64,000 nt of DNA from NCBI GenBank assembly GCA_023974075.1, contig CM043789.1:33936159-34000158 (forward strand), read 5' to 3'. Every line of letters begins with the position of its first letter. Position 1 is the stretch's first letter. This stretch comes from Chaenocephalus aceratus (taxonomy: Eukaryota; Chordata; Actinopteri; Perciformes; Channichthyidae). Under the pieces are notes generated by a model that worked only from the letters and a program-made list of their open reading frames with translations, searched no databases and had not been told where the DNA came from. Positions 29,401-40,727 of the stretch are shown here, in pieces. The position numbers and the translations under genes are program-made.

Positions 29401-32382
29401 TCCTCCAAACCTTTTCACTGCAGAGTCCAGTCTGCTCCATGATAATGTGGCGTTTGTGCTGTGTTTGGATACACTGGCCAACAGTGATGAACTGCACATG
29501 CACGTGTCCCGCCCTCCTAAACCAGACAGTCCCATACAGTCTTTCCTTGAACAGCTGGAGGAGGTAAAGAAACTTTACTGCTAGGTCCAGAGAAATGGAC
29601 TTGGTTTATCTTCAAATGTGTGAATTCTCCTGCAGGTGGTGTCCTCTAGATTCCCCTGGGTGAAGGTGGGATTGGTCCATAAGAAAATCAATCTTGTGGA
29701 GTCCTCAGTAGCGTGGGAACACGAGCGCTACAGCCTGCGCAGGATACCAAGTTTCACTCTGTCTCGTCTTCAAGACCCCAAATCTGAGCTCCGTGGCTCC
29801 ATGCTAGACACCATGTGGGTTCTTAATCCTGATTCTGATTGTTAGACACTGCATATGAAGAGATGATGCAAAGAAAACACATAACAGTTGTATTGTGTCT
29901 TCCCACAGGTCACAAGTGGACTTCAGGAAAATGAAACGTAATGGCGTCATTGTAGCAGAGACATTGGCACGTTATATGTACAATCTCTCTGACAAGGTGA
30001 TTAAATGCATACAAACATAACGCATGCGCATAACGCATAATAGACACTTTTCATCTGCATTTCATTGTAATTCATCTTTTTGATCTCCCTTTATTTCCAC
30101 AAGGGTTCACCGAAAGATATGCAGGTGTTCAAGGGCCAATTGGTAAGTTTCTGGTTATTTTGGTAAATAATCATTTATATAATGCATCTTTGACAATTGC
30201 TGACCTCTGGTGTTAGTTTATGGGAACTGCAGTGTATATCAAGGGCCTGGGTCCTAGTAGTAGTTTTTCTCGATTGCTAACACACATTTTTTTTTAAATT
30301 GCTCAGTTTCTCAGAACACTAAACCACAATTCACAAAACCACACACCCAAAGTGCAAAACACCTCATTTCTCCTGCTAAATGAAGAACTACCCTCAAAAC
30401 GACAAACACTTCCCAAATGCAAACTTTTGCATCAAATATAACACACTTCATTCATAACACTACATGGTTTGACCACCCAGCTACACACTGCTGAGCATCA
30501 TCTAAAGCACTTCCATCTGTTATGGGCTGTGCTCTGTACAGAGAGGGTTCTGCAGAGAAAGATCGCTTGAGTTTACAGAAATACAGTAAATGAAGAAATA
30601 CAAATGAGTTGTTGAAAGAAATCACATTTTATTCAAAGATAACATTGTGCAACATGCATCTCAGCACATAGCTACTATGCTTCGGATCTCTCTAAGGGGG
30701 ATGCATTGTTTGTAGCTGCTGCTTCCTGGGCCTCGTTGGACATCCTTAGCCTTCCACCTCTTTGTTTCTCAGTCCTTCAGATAAAACAACACAGACATAG
30801 TGGTCAGTCAGGTCGGTCAGTGTATGAGTTTACCACAGTACATTGTGCAGGATTTTTGTAAAGTTATAGTCTGCAACATGCCAACAATCCAATTACAGTA
30901 ATGAAGTAAATACGTTTCACACAACAGATATAAGCACTGATATATCATGAACTATGCAGAGCTACAAACTGGTAACTAACCTGTTTTCAAGTCTAAGTGT
31001 CCGGATTACAGAGTACATCGGCTTAGATTAGGCTGAACCCTCCGTCCAGCCTCTCATCGTCAAACCATGGTTGATAACATTTCATTTCATTAGAGAGTAC
31101 TCTTCCTCCTCCTCTCCTCTTCCTCTTCCTCTTGCTCTTGCTTCCATGTTGGCTTCCATTGTTGCTGTAAGAAAGTACTCACCTGTGGTCTTTTTATAGT
31201 GCTAACATCCTGATTGATGAGCCAACATTATGCTACCAGGTGTTTGGTCAGGTGGAACGTGTTTCTTGATCATTGGTCCATGTGTGAGGCATTTTGAATA
31301 TCAGTGTTTTAAACCTGACTCCAGATTCCTGTGTCTTACGTGGAGAAACGTGCAGTGGTTTGCAAAAAGTGCAAATTGTGTGAAAAGCTGAAAACGTGTT
31401 TAGAGTTTTGGAGATTTGAGCCGATGTTTTGCTCTTTGAGTGTCAGTTAAAATAATTGTGCTTTATGTATAATTTTAGTGTGTTAGCAATCGAGAAAAAC
31501 TGTAACTGCAGCTTGTTAATTCAGTTAATTTAATGATTGGAGGCATTTGACTAAACCCACTATTTAAATCTATTTGTAGTGTAAGTTGTAAAGAATCAGG
31601 TTTCTCATGGGTCAATATTGAGACACCTTGACCATACAACTACTTGTATTTAGTACAATGGAACATGAGACCTTTCCTACTTTCTTCTTTTTGTGAATAA
31701 ACGTCTACATTCTGGCTGTAGGACTTTCACGACAGTCGCATGTCGAGTCTGATGTCCTCTCTGACATCGGTCCCTCGGGCCACCCAGCTGCTGGATAAGG
31801 AGCCGGCTCACATCCTGCTGGTTAACTCTCTGGAGCACGAGTTCAAGCGCTACCTGCAGCAGGTTCACAGACACACCTTCCGACAGGACAAGAAGTACAC
31901 TGTAGAAGAAGAAGCAAACACATGCTGATCAATGCAGGAGGAAATCCAACAATATCACTAATGATCAACCATTTCTCTTCAAACAGGGACCCTGACATTA
32001 CCTTTTTTGATCAAATGAGCCAACAAATTGTGATGTACAGGTAAATATTTCTGTGTTCAAATACATCTTGTGCTTACTTTTATTTCAATATGCTTGGACT
32101 CTCATATGCTTTTTCTTCCAGAGTGAAGCCTGCAGCCTTTGATCTGTTCCTCGGCGGCTGCATTGCGGCTTATTTGGCAATCGTTTACTACACCATTCAG
32201 GTCCGTAAATGTACCCTTTTTACATTGTCCATTCATACCGTTTTGCACAGCACCCTGCATTTCTTCTTGTGCTTTGAACACTTCCGGTGTGTCCTCTCAC
32301 AACATCTGTCTGTTCTCTCTTACAGAATTTTGATTATCTCTACGTAAAGCTCAAAGCGGCAGCGAAATACAAGCACGAGTAA
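26405..32382 (+). CDS. ncl1: Nicalin paralogue (nicalin-1-like)
   Basis: Nicalin is an ER membrane glycoprotein of the NCLN-NOMO-TMEM147 (BOS) complex, which assists multipass membrane-protein biogenesis; it has an M28/nicastrin-like aminopeptidase fold without catalysis. Fifteen exons: 26405-26545, 27385-27576, 27776-27920, 28006-28103, 28230-28306, 28914-29017, 29250-29338, 29424-29563, 29636-29814, 29909-29996, 30104-30142, 31722-31894, 31987-32040, 32122-32200, 32326-32382. About 552 codons. Visible: an N-terminal signal peptide (MLPREL then SVAAVLLLCVQSLHG), EFTAYRMQQY, LTRRCVIMKVMDF, AHYDSYG, WLSYGADSNGSGV, TGGGKYNFLGTKRW, DNVAFVLCLDTL, VHKKINL, AWEHERY, RVKPAAFDLFLGG, and a C-terminal membrane helix ending in KAAAKYKHE. 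It fits the teleost paralogue better than NCLN itself. Three frame breaks: one missing base at 26475-26491, one extra or two missing at 27546-27550, and one missing at 28296-28300, beside AHYDSYG. Exons 6-15 are intact. Confidence 0.92.
27085..27250. repeat. LINE 3'-end fragment in ncl1 intron 1
   Basis: Begins with the tandem ATCAGAATCAGAATCC, then CTTTATAAGTCCCACAGTGG and GGAAATG, the common 3' terminus of a fish LINE in reverse orientation. No coding part remains. Confidence 0.65.
30262..31501 (-). mobile_element. IS630/mariner-like element (1.24 kb) in an ncl1 intron
   Basis: A perfect 24-bp terminal inverted repeat at 30262-30285 and 31478-31501 (starts AGTTTTTCTCGATTGC, ends in CTAACACAC). 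Right-hand context ACTG/TA is consistent with a TA target. On the minus strand from 31159 there is a 26-codon frame beginning MEANMEARARGRGRG and running into acidic residues, like the arginine/glycine-rich start of fish Tc1/mariner-class transposases, then a stop. The rest of the transposase is gone. The element fills most of the intron 30143-31721. Confidence 0.75.
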
Positions 32383-32601
32383 ATAACACTGAGTCTATGG
32401 CAAGGGCTTTGAAGTCTGCATCGCACATGTCGGACGTCTGCTTCACTGGCTGTGCAGAACATGAAAGCCATGCAACAAGAATCTTCTGAGGCTGATCATC
32501 ATGCATAACTTAAAGAAGCATGCATTTGCTTTGAAATGTTTATCCATTTTTCTATCAAATACACTGCACTGTTATTGTTTGGAAGAGATGTAGAGAGTAT
32601 G

Positions 32602-32607
32602 AATAAA
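32602..32607 (+). promoter_or_regulatory. Candidate ncl1 poly(A) signal
   Basis: AATAAA 220 bp after the TAA stop at 32380-32382, a usual 3' UTR length. Confidence 0.6.
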
Positions 32608-33575
32608 AGGAAGAGTTTTGGGATTTGCCTTGCGTCAAAGTATACTACAGAAGGGAACACAAACTAGTGATTGGATTTGATTTAGAGGCCCAGTGAAGGT
32701 CGTTCCTGCCACATCATTACTATGATTCCCCATGTCCTCTCTGCATCTGTTGACATGGATTTGACTGGGCTTAACGTGGCTGTCAACAAGGCCCGACCAC
32801 TGCAGCGAGATGAACAGCCAGTTCCTGTCACAGATAACTCAGTGAAAGCAGTGGAGACACAATGGCACCCTACAGCGCTTTGGTGAATTATTGATGCTCA
32901 TGTGGCATGCTGGCAGTGAATAGAGGTGACCCTGGGTGGTGGGAGATTCTTAGAAATCCCATCCCTGCTCCAGTTTGTTCCAGTTCTGCAGCTCAGATAA
33001 GACTTATGTTGCTTTAACTTTGAGGCAGCAAAAGAGCTGGAAGCCTCACGTTTGAGATCAATGCTGGTTACTTTGTGAGGGCCCTGGGAGGGAGTCATGG
33101 AGAGTGACCGCAGGTATGTGTGTCTCTGCAGGGGGCCTGGTGATTAGTGTCCGAGTGCTCAGGTGGCACAAAGAGATGTTCTGGTTCACCAAGGATGCTC
33201 TTCACCCGTCTCTTACAACATATAGGCTAGATTCATCACAATAGCTGCATGTATAACAAAGATTTTACCGTCTACTGTAGTTGTTCGGTGATCCAAGCAG
33301 GGTTTACAGCTACTGATGCATGCAAAGGTGCTGTGTTCTGATCCATTAAACCCAGGGAGAGAAATATATACACATATAGGTGGCGTGCAGAACCCAGCAC
33401 AGTTTTCAGTGGAGAAAACACACACGTCAGGATATTTGCATACCAAAAGTGCAGGTAAAAGAATAACAGATGCACACGAATGAGGGGAGGAGCCACCAGG
33501 TGACAGGGGAGGAGAAGGATGCACATCACTTTTAAACAGACTGGAGGGGAGCAGGTGAAAAGACGATAAGTGAAG
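32608..33575. other. Intergenic sequence upstream of the unrecognised gene
   Basis: No coding signature or recognised repeat. The last 100 bp are purine-rich with a short GAGGAGCCACCAGGTGACAG segment; no TATA box or X-box was seen. Confidence 0.4.
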
Positions 33576-35281
33576 ATGGCTCCTCAGCTCTATTTAAACT
33601 ATGTACAAAGAGCAGTTTTGCCTCTCCTGGCACAGCAAAACGAGAAACAGCTTCGACCCACCTCTGCCCACGCAGGGAACAACCCCCAGCCCCGGCCGGT
33701 AAGACGAACAGCCATGGACTGCATGGGTTTTAAAGGGATATTTATTTATGACTGTGCAAGGACAATTTCTGGAGAAAATGTAAGTGGTAGTCCGACAGTA
33801 TAATCAATGTGTTTAGCTACTGAAATAATTTAAGATTTTATGCATTCAATGTCAAACAAGGCTAATTGGGCCACTTATTGTTGGCAGTATCTTCATTAAG
33901 CCACACTATTGTGCCTTACTCTAATTGGTGGCTGGTTGTTTACATTTCCCTTTGCTGGATGAAAGCTGCATCACATCTATTATTCAGAACTTCCTCAATG
34001 CCTATTTACTCAACCCGACATGGAGTAAACAGAGATCAGGAGAGATAGAGAGTATAGTCATCCTTCTGTAAAGGAAATAAAAAAGCCTAAAACCTACTCA
34101 ACACATTTTAATTTAATATAACTAATTTAAAACATGAATGTTCTTTACATTCTGAGAACTGAGAGAATGACATCATCTTCAATGAATCTTGAAATCTCTT
34201 GGTAAATTCAAAAAGAATACATTCCTTTTATTGCGTTTCTATTCCGTTTATCATATTTCTATTCCTTTAAAAACTATTGTATTCATGTATAACATATTTT
34301 TTCTTTCTTTGCTTTTATCCAAGCACTTTGTAAAGATGGATTTTAAAGCTGCTTTTTAAATTATTATTATTATTAATTAACTAATTGTAAGAACGACAGT
34401 TACATATTGTTTTTAATTCGCCTTATCTTCTATTTTTTTTCTATTTCTACCCATACATGTCCTTTTATCCCTTGTCTTTACAGGACTTTCTGTTTCCCAA
34501 GAGCCTTCAGTCCAACTCCAGGTCACACCGCATATTTCCACACCCTTCGCCCCCTGCGGACATTGGCCGCCCCCTCTTTCCCCCTGTCAGACATTTATCT
34601 TTCCACAGTCCAGTTGTGACTTGTCCAGACAACTACCTGATAACAGGCAAACCAAACCTCATGCCTCCTGTCAACCCATCCCCAGCACAAGCTCTGCCCT
34701 CTGCTGACGCACTGCAGAAACTACAACTGACTGAGCCTCCTTCTGGCACTGAGTTTAAGCTTCATGCAGCTTGGAAGAAGCCAACAGCAAGGTAGCACTA
34801 CATTGGATGTATATACAGTCTAAAGAAGCCTCTAACCAAACTTGATTCTAATAGATTTTCTTTGCATTCAAATTGACTTTCACAGGGCTGTCTATCCACT
34901 ATCAGCACCGCAACTCAGGTAAGAGACCTCTTGACCTGACCTTTAGACCCTGAAAACCCTAGATACTGTTTGTTTATGAGCAATATTAATGATTCATCCT
35001 GACAACATGACATTGTTATGGACAGGCAATATGCAGGGGCCCAGCTCCGAACAAGACCCCAAACCACCAAACCCTCAATACCACTCTCTACGAAGGTCTA
35101 GCAGCCAGAATAATAGGTGAATATTGAATACATCTGTCAAAGTGTGCCAAAAGTAAGAATCTAATTTCTGCTCTGATGGTCTCTCTACAGTGGGTGCTAC
35201 AGCTGCTTCCAGGTGGTGAAGCCCTACCAGGCCGGACACTACATCATACATCCAGAGTTTGTGTCTGAGTGTCTTCGTTAG
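33576..35281 (+). CDS. Unrecognised proline-rich protein, about five exons
   Basis: Proposed exons: 33576-33698 (41 codons, starts MAPQLYLNYVQRAVLPLLAQ), 34484-34791, 34886-34918, 35026-35116 and 35191-35281, with GT/AG borders and a polypyrimidine tract before each acceptor. Exon 2 carries KSLQSNSRSHRIFPHPSPP, VVTCPDNYLITGKPN, MPPVNPSP and TEFKLHAAWKKPTAR; exon 3 continues AVYPLSAPQL. The last exon reads GCYSCFQVVKPYQAG and HYIIHPEFVSECLR before TAG. No signal peptide, membrane span or catalytic motif; about 215 residues, rich in P, S and L. The exon 34886-34918 to 35116 frame does not join the last exon: 35026-35116 is one base too long, or an alternative donor at 35095 joins in another frame (WVLQLLPG). 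Given indels in neighbouring genes, an error is plausible. It lies between ncl1 and myorg, where mammals have a sperm microtubule-associated gene, but I see no sequence match to that protein. Confidence 0.6.
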
Positions 35282-35935
35282 GACCATTAGCACTGTTTAC
35301 CAAAGCGGCGACTGGGGACCTGCTGAGGTCCTTTATGGAGATTGTTAACTTCACTATTGTTTAATTCTTCACTAATTAACCCAGCGAGACAAGGTGTAAG
35401 AAGTCATAATGTAACTGTAGGCGGCACTCTTAAAACTATTATATCCCTTCACAGCGTGGCCACTTTTACAACTCAGTACTAAATCAAGCAGCAAAGATCT
35501 TCCCAGAGTGAGGCAATGTGGCCCTAATGTGTTTCAATCTGTGGCATTAGTTGTGTATCCGACTAGAGAGATAATCTTTTGATAAAGGAATTCTTTAATG
35601 CATTAAACATCTTTAAACATTAAAACAACTCTGCAAACAAGGACATTTGATAGACTTTTTTATGGGATTATCATATGTTATTTATCTATAGCAGACTTGA
35701 GTTCTATGGTCATATAATGACTTGAGTTCTATGTATGGTCATAATTATAATAACATAGAAATCAAGTCCTCATAACAAATTGTTTTAGGCTCACTTGCTA
35801 TGCAAAAAAACGTTGTAATTTAACTAGTGTGACAGGTTTGAATTATGTACTACAGTGTAATTGATACACAATGAGAAAATAAACGGTAATGCTCCCACCT
35901 ACTGGACTACATTTCCCCATGCTGCGGTGGGCGTA
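35282..35935. other. Intergenic sequence between the unrecognised gene and myorg
   Basis: AT-rich. An AATAAA at 35878-35883 could end the upstream gene. A short direct repeat, GACTTGAGTTCTATG, occurs near 35695 and 35728. Nothing else recognised. Confidence 0.35.
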
Positions 35936-35959
35936 TTCAAGGCGGATACCCATCAATCA

Positions 35960-36044
35960 ACATGCCTTGATGCCTCTTGGTCTTTTTCTGTGAACTGAAG
36001 CAAACACGTGTGCTCGGAGCTGCAGAGGGGGCAGCTGCAGATCG
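35960..36044 (+). promoter_or_regulatory. Possible myorg 5' UTR exon and promoter
   Basis: A GC-richer stretch (GGAGCTGCAGAGGGGGCAGC) ends in ATCG followed by GTAGGC, a usable donor, 2.4 kb before the myorg coding exon at 38411. Placed by position and composition only. The intron 36045-38410 is AT-rich with a likely degenerate repeat at 36890-37270 and no reading frame of interest. Confidence 0.3.
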
Positions 36045-38526
36045 GTAGGCAACAAACTATTTATAATGAACAGTTAAAAAGTTTAGCATGAGGGTAAACG
36101 ATAATACTATGCTACTTTTCTCTCACGGATTACGTGTTGTTTTCCCTCCGTTAACTTTCCTGCCACTACCGCGCAAAACAAACGACTTTCTATAAATCGG
36201 ACTATACTGTATGTAGACGCTGTGGGTACATTAGCGAGGAACATTTATTTTCAGTACGGCTATAATAATGCATGTATTATAGCCTACATTTTTATTTATA
36301 TTTCTACTAAATATGCATAATTTAAGTAAAAACTTAAAACTAAATTCACAGTGAGACTTTACTGTAGCTCTGTAAAGTTCTGCCGTGTGCTATGATAGCT
36401 GAGTATAACTGTAAACACACACGCTTACTCTCACGCGCACACACAAACACGCGCGTGCTTCTTACGGTATAGTGAGGCTTCTCACACTTCTGTTCCGAAT
36501 GTATCAGCACTTCTGTGTCTATTTTTTCCATGTCAGAAATATAGTGGATCGGCTGAAGTGGCAGCTTTGACACCCCCTCCTCCTTATCACAGCATAAACA
36601 AAGAAAAGCTCCGAGTCTACCTGTTGACACTGTTTCAATGAGAAAAACAAGCCACGATAGCAGGCATGGAAAACAGGGTGGGTTGTCTTTGTGTGTAGTT
36701 AAAAAGTGTTAAGATTAATCAGTTATAGGGGACATACACTTTTGAAAACCTTTTTCAAAGGTTGATGCAACACCTTCATTCAATTCATTCATTTCAAGAA
36801 TTATAGAATTACTTAATTACATTGTTTTGTTAAAATAATTTTAAGTTAGCATTCCGGCCTCCAGCATCCTACAAATATGAATATTTTCTGTAGAGCTGCA
36901 ACGAGGAATTCATTATAAAAAGTATTTTTGTTTAAACTATAACATTTTTAGTAACTTTTCAAGCGAAAATGGACGAAACTTTCTGGTTCTAGCTTTTCAA
37001 GTGTGCTGTGTAATTTTGACAGTGGAAATATGCATTTTCACTTTAAAAGAAAAATAATAGATTAATTAAGAAAATAATGTTTCATTGGTTTTCTTAATTA
37101 ATTAAAAAATGTTGGGATTTTAGGTTATAGTTGATCAAAAGCGATCTGAACATCTCCCCTTGCGTTTTTGGGAACTTCAGTGGATATTACACACTATTTT
37201 TACACTTGAATTGACTAAATTAAATGAAAAAACAGACAACAGATTGATTAATAACAACATGTATTTTGATTTAAAGTTGATTAGATAAATGCAAATAATT
37301 ATGATTATGTGTTTCCCTCTTCAATATAAATAAATATATGAATACAGTAAACCACCGTGTCAATTTCTGCAGCCAGAGTGGCTCTCCAGGGAACCAACAG
37401 TTAGTTCTCTGTTAATTAATGATGGGCTCATGTTATCAGTCCTGTTGTTGGAGGAAATCTATACTAAGGGTGGTTGAACACAGAATTAGTCAATTAGATT
37501 GCTAATTAATAGCAAGCATTTTTTATTATCGACCTTTGCTGCCAGTGCAGACCAGGAGGGTCAATTGCAGTTAGGACAAGTCAGCATACTCTGGAGGGGA
37601 CTGAACTCCCCCCTGTCGGCAAAGCACCTTAATCTAATCTATTCTGATTAGTCAAAACCACAATAACTAACATCAGGTAGTTAATTACCCGTAAACGTTT
37701 TTGCTGTATCCCTACTGGGAGGGACAGACTGGTCTAAATGAAATAGAAACATCAACAACAACTGTTTTTTGGCAGTTTTGGTTGATCTGGCGTGATGACG
37801 CACACCCTCCAAGCTTAGTATTCTTTCCTCTCCCTCCCGGCATTGGCAGAGCATTAAGGCCAAAATCCCCTTTTCTGCTTCTCTACTTCCTTACATACAA
37901 ATTAGTATTTTTTCAATTGAACTCGTATGTTAGAATTACTGCTGGGAACATCCACTTTATCCTCTTACGGGTAATTGGCAGTAGATTTGTTTTGTTAAAT
38001 CACACATCTTAAAAGTTTACATTCTGACAGCATAATACCTCCAAGTGCTTTGGAATCCCTTTGTGCAGCAATGCAGAGCATGTAAGACAATGCCAGAAAT
38101 GTAATAGAGGCTTTGAACTGACAAGGAAACAAAATAGAATGAGAACAAGCCTGGCAGCTAGTGTTTTTCTGGCTGGGGCTATTTTCCTGAAATTACCTGA
38201 TAGTTAAGTGATTTAAAGTAATCTCGACTAACCACAGCTGGTAAGATATATAACGTGAATGTTCTGTCCAAAGGCTAAAGGTACACGATGCCTTGTTATT
38301 TGAACCTCAATGCATTTTGTCTATAAATACTGTTTCAATGAGAAAAGCAAATATTGCATGAAGACTTTGACATTGACTTTTCAATGCTTGTTATCTCTCT
38401 CTCATGACAGGCAGGCAAACAGACACAAAGACGGGGCCAGAGTGCGGCACACAAGGTTCCCTGGAAAATATTTCTTTGAGCTCTTAAAAACCAACACTCA
38501 GATGTGCCAACTGAACAGCAGAAGTC

Positions 38527-40727
38527 ATGTACCAAGTTGTACCAGGAGGAGCAGGAGGCACAAATACAGATGTTATCCCCAAGCAGAAACACAGCAGGGA
38601 CACTCGACCCTTAGTCGGAGCCGGGGTAATCGGCCTGGTGCTCGTAGTTGCTGCAGTGACTGCGTGGTGTTATTATATAGCCTCTATACGCAAAGCTGAG
38701 CTGCTTAAGACTCAGCTCCTGGATCTGAATAAAGATGGCTACATTATCCGCAACCAGGGAGGGTCTATTGTATTCAGAATGGATTTCAGGTTGGTATTTT
38801 ACAATGGTCTTCACATTTTTAAGCTTTTGTGATGATGCATATTTCAGGTTCATTAGAATATTTCTGTATATGTAATCAATTCGTTTTTGAAAATAAATTT
38901 GACATTGCTTGTAAATCCAAATATATTTAAATCTTGGCAGGTCAGGTACGCTGGATTTGGATTCATGCTCCAAAGAGGGGGAGATGCTGAGCGCGGAAAA
39001 ACCACTGATAGAAAACTGAACTTCTTCATCGAGACGGTGCGGCCCAAGGACACGGTACAATGCTACCGTGTGCGCTGGGAAGAACTGGTTCCTGACATTC
39101 CTGTTGAGCATGCCATGACATACACGTTTGCACACTGGTATGGTGGTGCTGTGTCAGCAATACAACACTGGCCTGTTTCATTAAAGGCCAACAGGCCCAA
39201 ACCCTTGGTTACAAGTGACATCTACGCAACACGCAATGAATTTGGAGGAATTTTAGAGAGGTATATGCTTCATCCAATGCTACAGCCATTAAGATAAATA
39301 ATTCAGTACCCTTCCACCTGGGCTGGAATGACACAGAGAAGACCATGTCCTTCCAGGCACGATACAATGACAGTCCCTTCAAGCCAAACCCAGGAGAGGA
39401 GCCATGTGCTGAACTCAGCGCTACAGAGTGTGCGTTGGTTTGGATGTGACATCCATACACAAGTACATGGTCCGCAGATACTTCAACAAACCAAACAAAG
39501 TGCCTGCCAAAGTCATGTTTCGCCATCCTATATGGTCGACCTGGGCTCTACATAAGACTGATATTGACCAAGACAAAGTTTTGAAGTATGCTGCCAACAT
39601 ACGCAAGTATAACTTTAACTGTAGCCAACTGGAAATAGATGATCGCTACACGAGGCGCTACGGAGATTATGAGTTTGACCCCACTAAGTTCCCCAATGCC
39701 ACCGCCATGTTCCAGAAGCTGAAATCAGATGGTTTTCCGGCGTCACTCTGGATTCACCCTTTTGTTAACTATGACTCGGAAAACTTTCATACTTGTGTAG
39801 AGAGGGGGCTGTTTGTCCGTGAGCCTACAGGCCGGTTGCCTGCCTTGGTGCGCTGGTGGAATGGCATTGGCGGCATTTTGGACTTCACAAATCCAGAAGC
39901 CCGTGATTGGTTTTCCTCCCAGCTACGTTCACTGCGTTCCAGGTACGGAGTGTCATCCTTTAAATTTGACGCAGGAGAGACTAACTTCTTACCATGGAAA
40001 TTCAGTACCAGAACTCCCATTCAAGACCCAAGTTTTTTCACCAGACGTTACACGGAAATGGCTATTCCCTACAATGATAGAGCTGAGCTGCGCAGTGGCT
40101 ACCAGTCCCAGAACATATCCTGCTTCTTCAGACCAATTGACAGAGACTCTGTTTGGGGCTACGAGTTAGGTCTCAAATCTATTATTCCCACCCACCGTGC
40201 TTACCATCAGCATTCTTGGCTATCAGTTTATTCTACCAGACATGATCGGAGGGAATGCCTATTTGAACCGCACAGAGGGAATTCATGTCTTACCCGATCG
40301 AGAACTCTATATCCGGCTGGAGCTGATAGCCTTCATGCCCCCATGCAGTTTTTATTCCGCCATGGGAATACGACGACGAGGTGGTTGAAATTGCACGAAA
40401 ATACACAGCCCTTCATGAGAGTATTGTGGCACCCCGGTCCTGGAGCTGGCTAGTGAGGTGCTGGACACCGGGGACCCAATCATACGGCCCCTGTGGTGGA
40501 TTGCCACAGGTGATGAAACGGCCTATAAAATCGACTCACAGTTCCTGATTGGGGATGACCTCATGGTAGCCCCGGTTTTAGAGCCGGGAAAGCAAGAGCG
40601 TGACATCTACCTCCCTGCCGGCCGTTGGAAAAGCTACAAGGGGGAGCGATTTGATATCAAGGAGCCCCTCCATCTCACAGACTATCCTGTAGACCTTGAT
40701 GAAATTGCTTACTTTGTTTGGGTGTAG
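38527..40727 (+). CDS. myorg: Myogenesis-regulating glycosidase (GH31, type II membrane protein)
   Basis: MYORG is an ER/secretory-lumen GH31 alpha-galactosidase; loss in humans causes brain calcification. Coding exons 38527-38789 (acceptor at 38410) and 38941-40727, TAG at 40725. About 684 residues, against about 714 in human. Residues ~35-60 form the single membrane anchor ([21 protein letters not shown]). Conserved: [119 protein letters not shown]. The nucleophile motif FKFDAGE (Asp codon 39968-39970) and the acid/base-region motif DRDSVWG (40139 on) are both intact, followed by [24 protein letters not shown]. Seven frame breaks: single-base losses near 38990-39016, 39261-39272, 39420, 40338-40342, 40349-40353 and 40436, a CACC tandem gain at 40193-40196, plus loss of one Trp codon near 40315. 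39422-40192 is one intact 257-codon frame. Confidence 0.94.
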
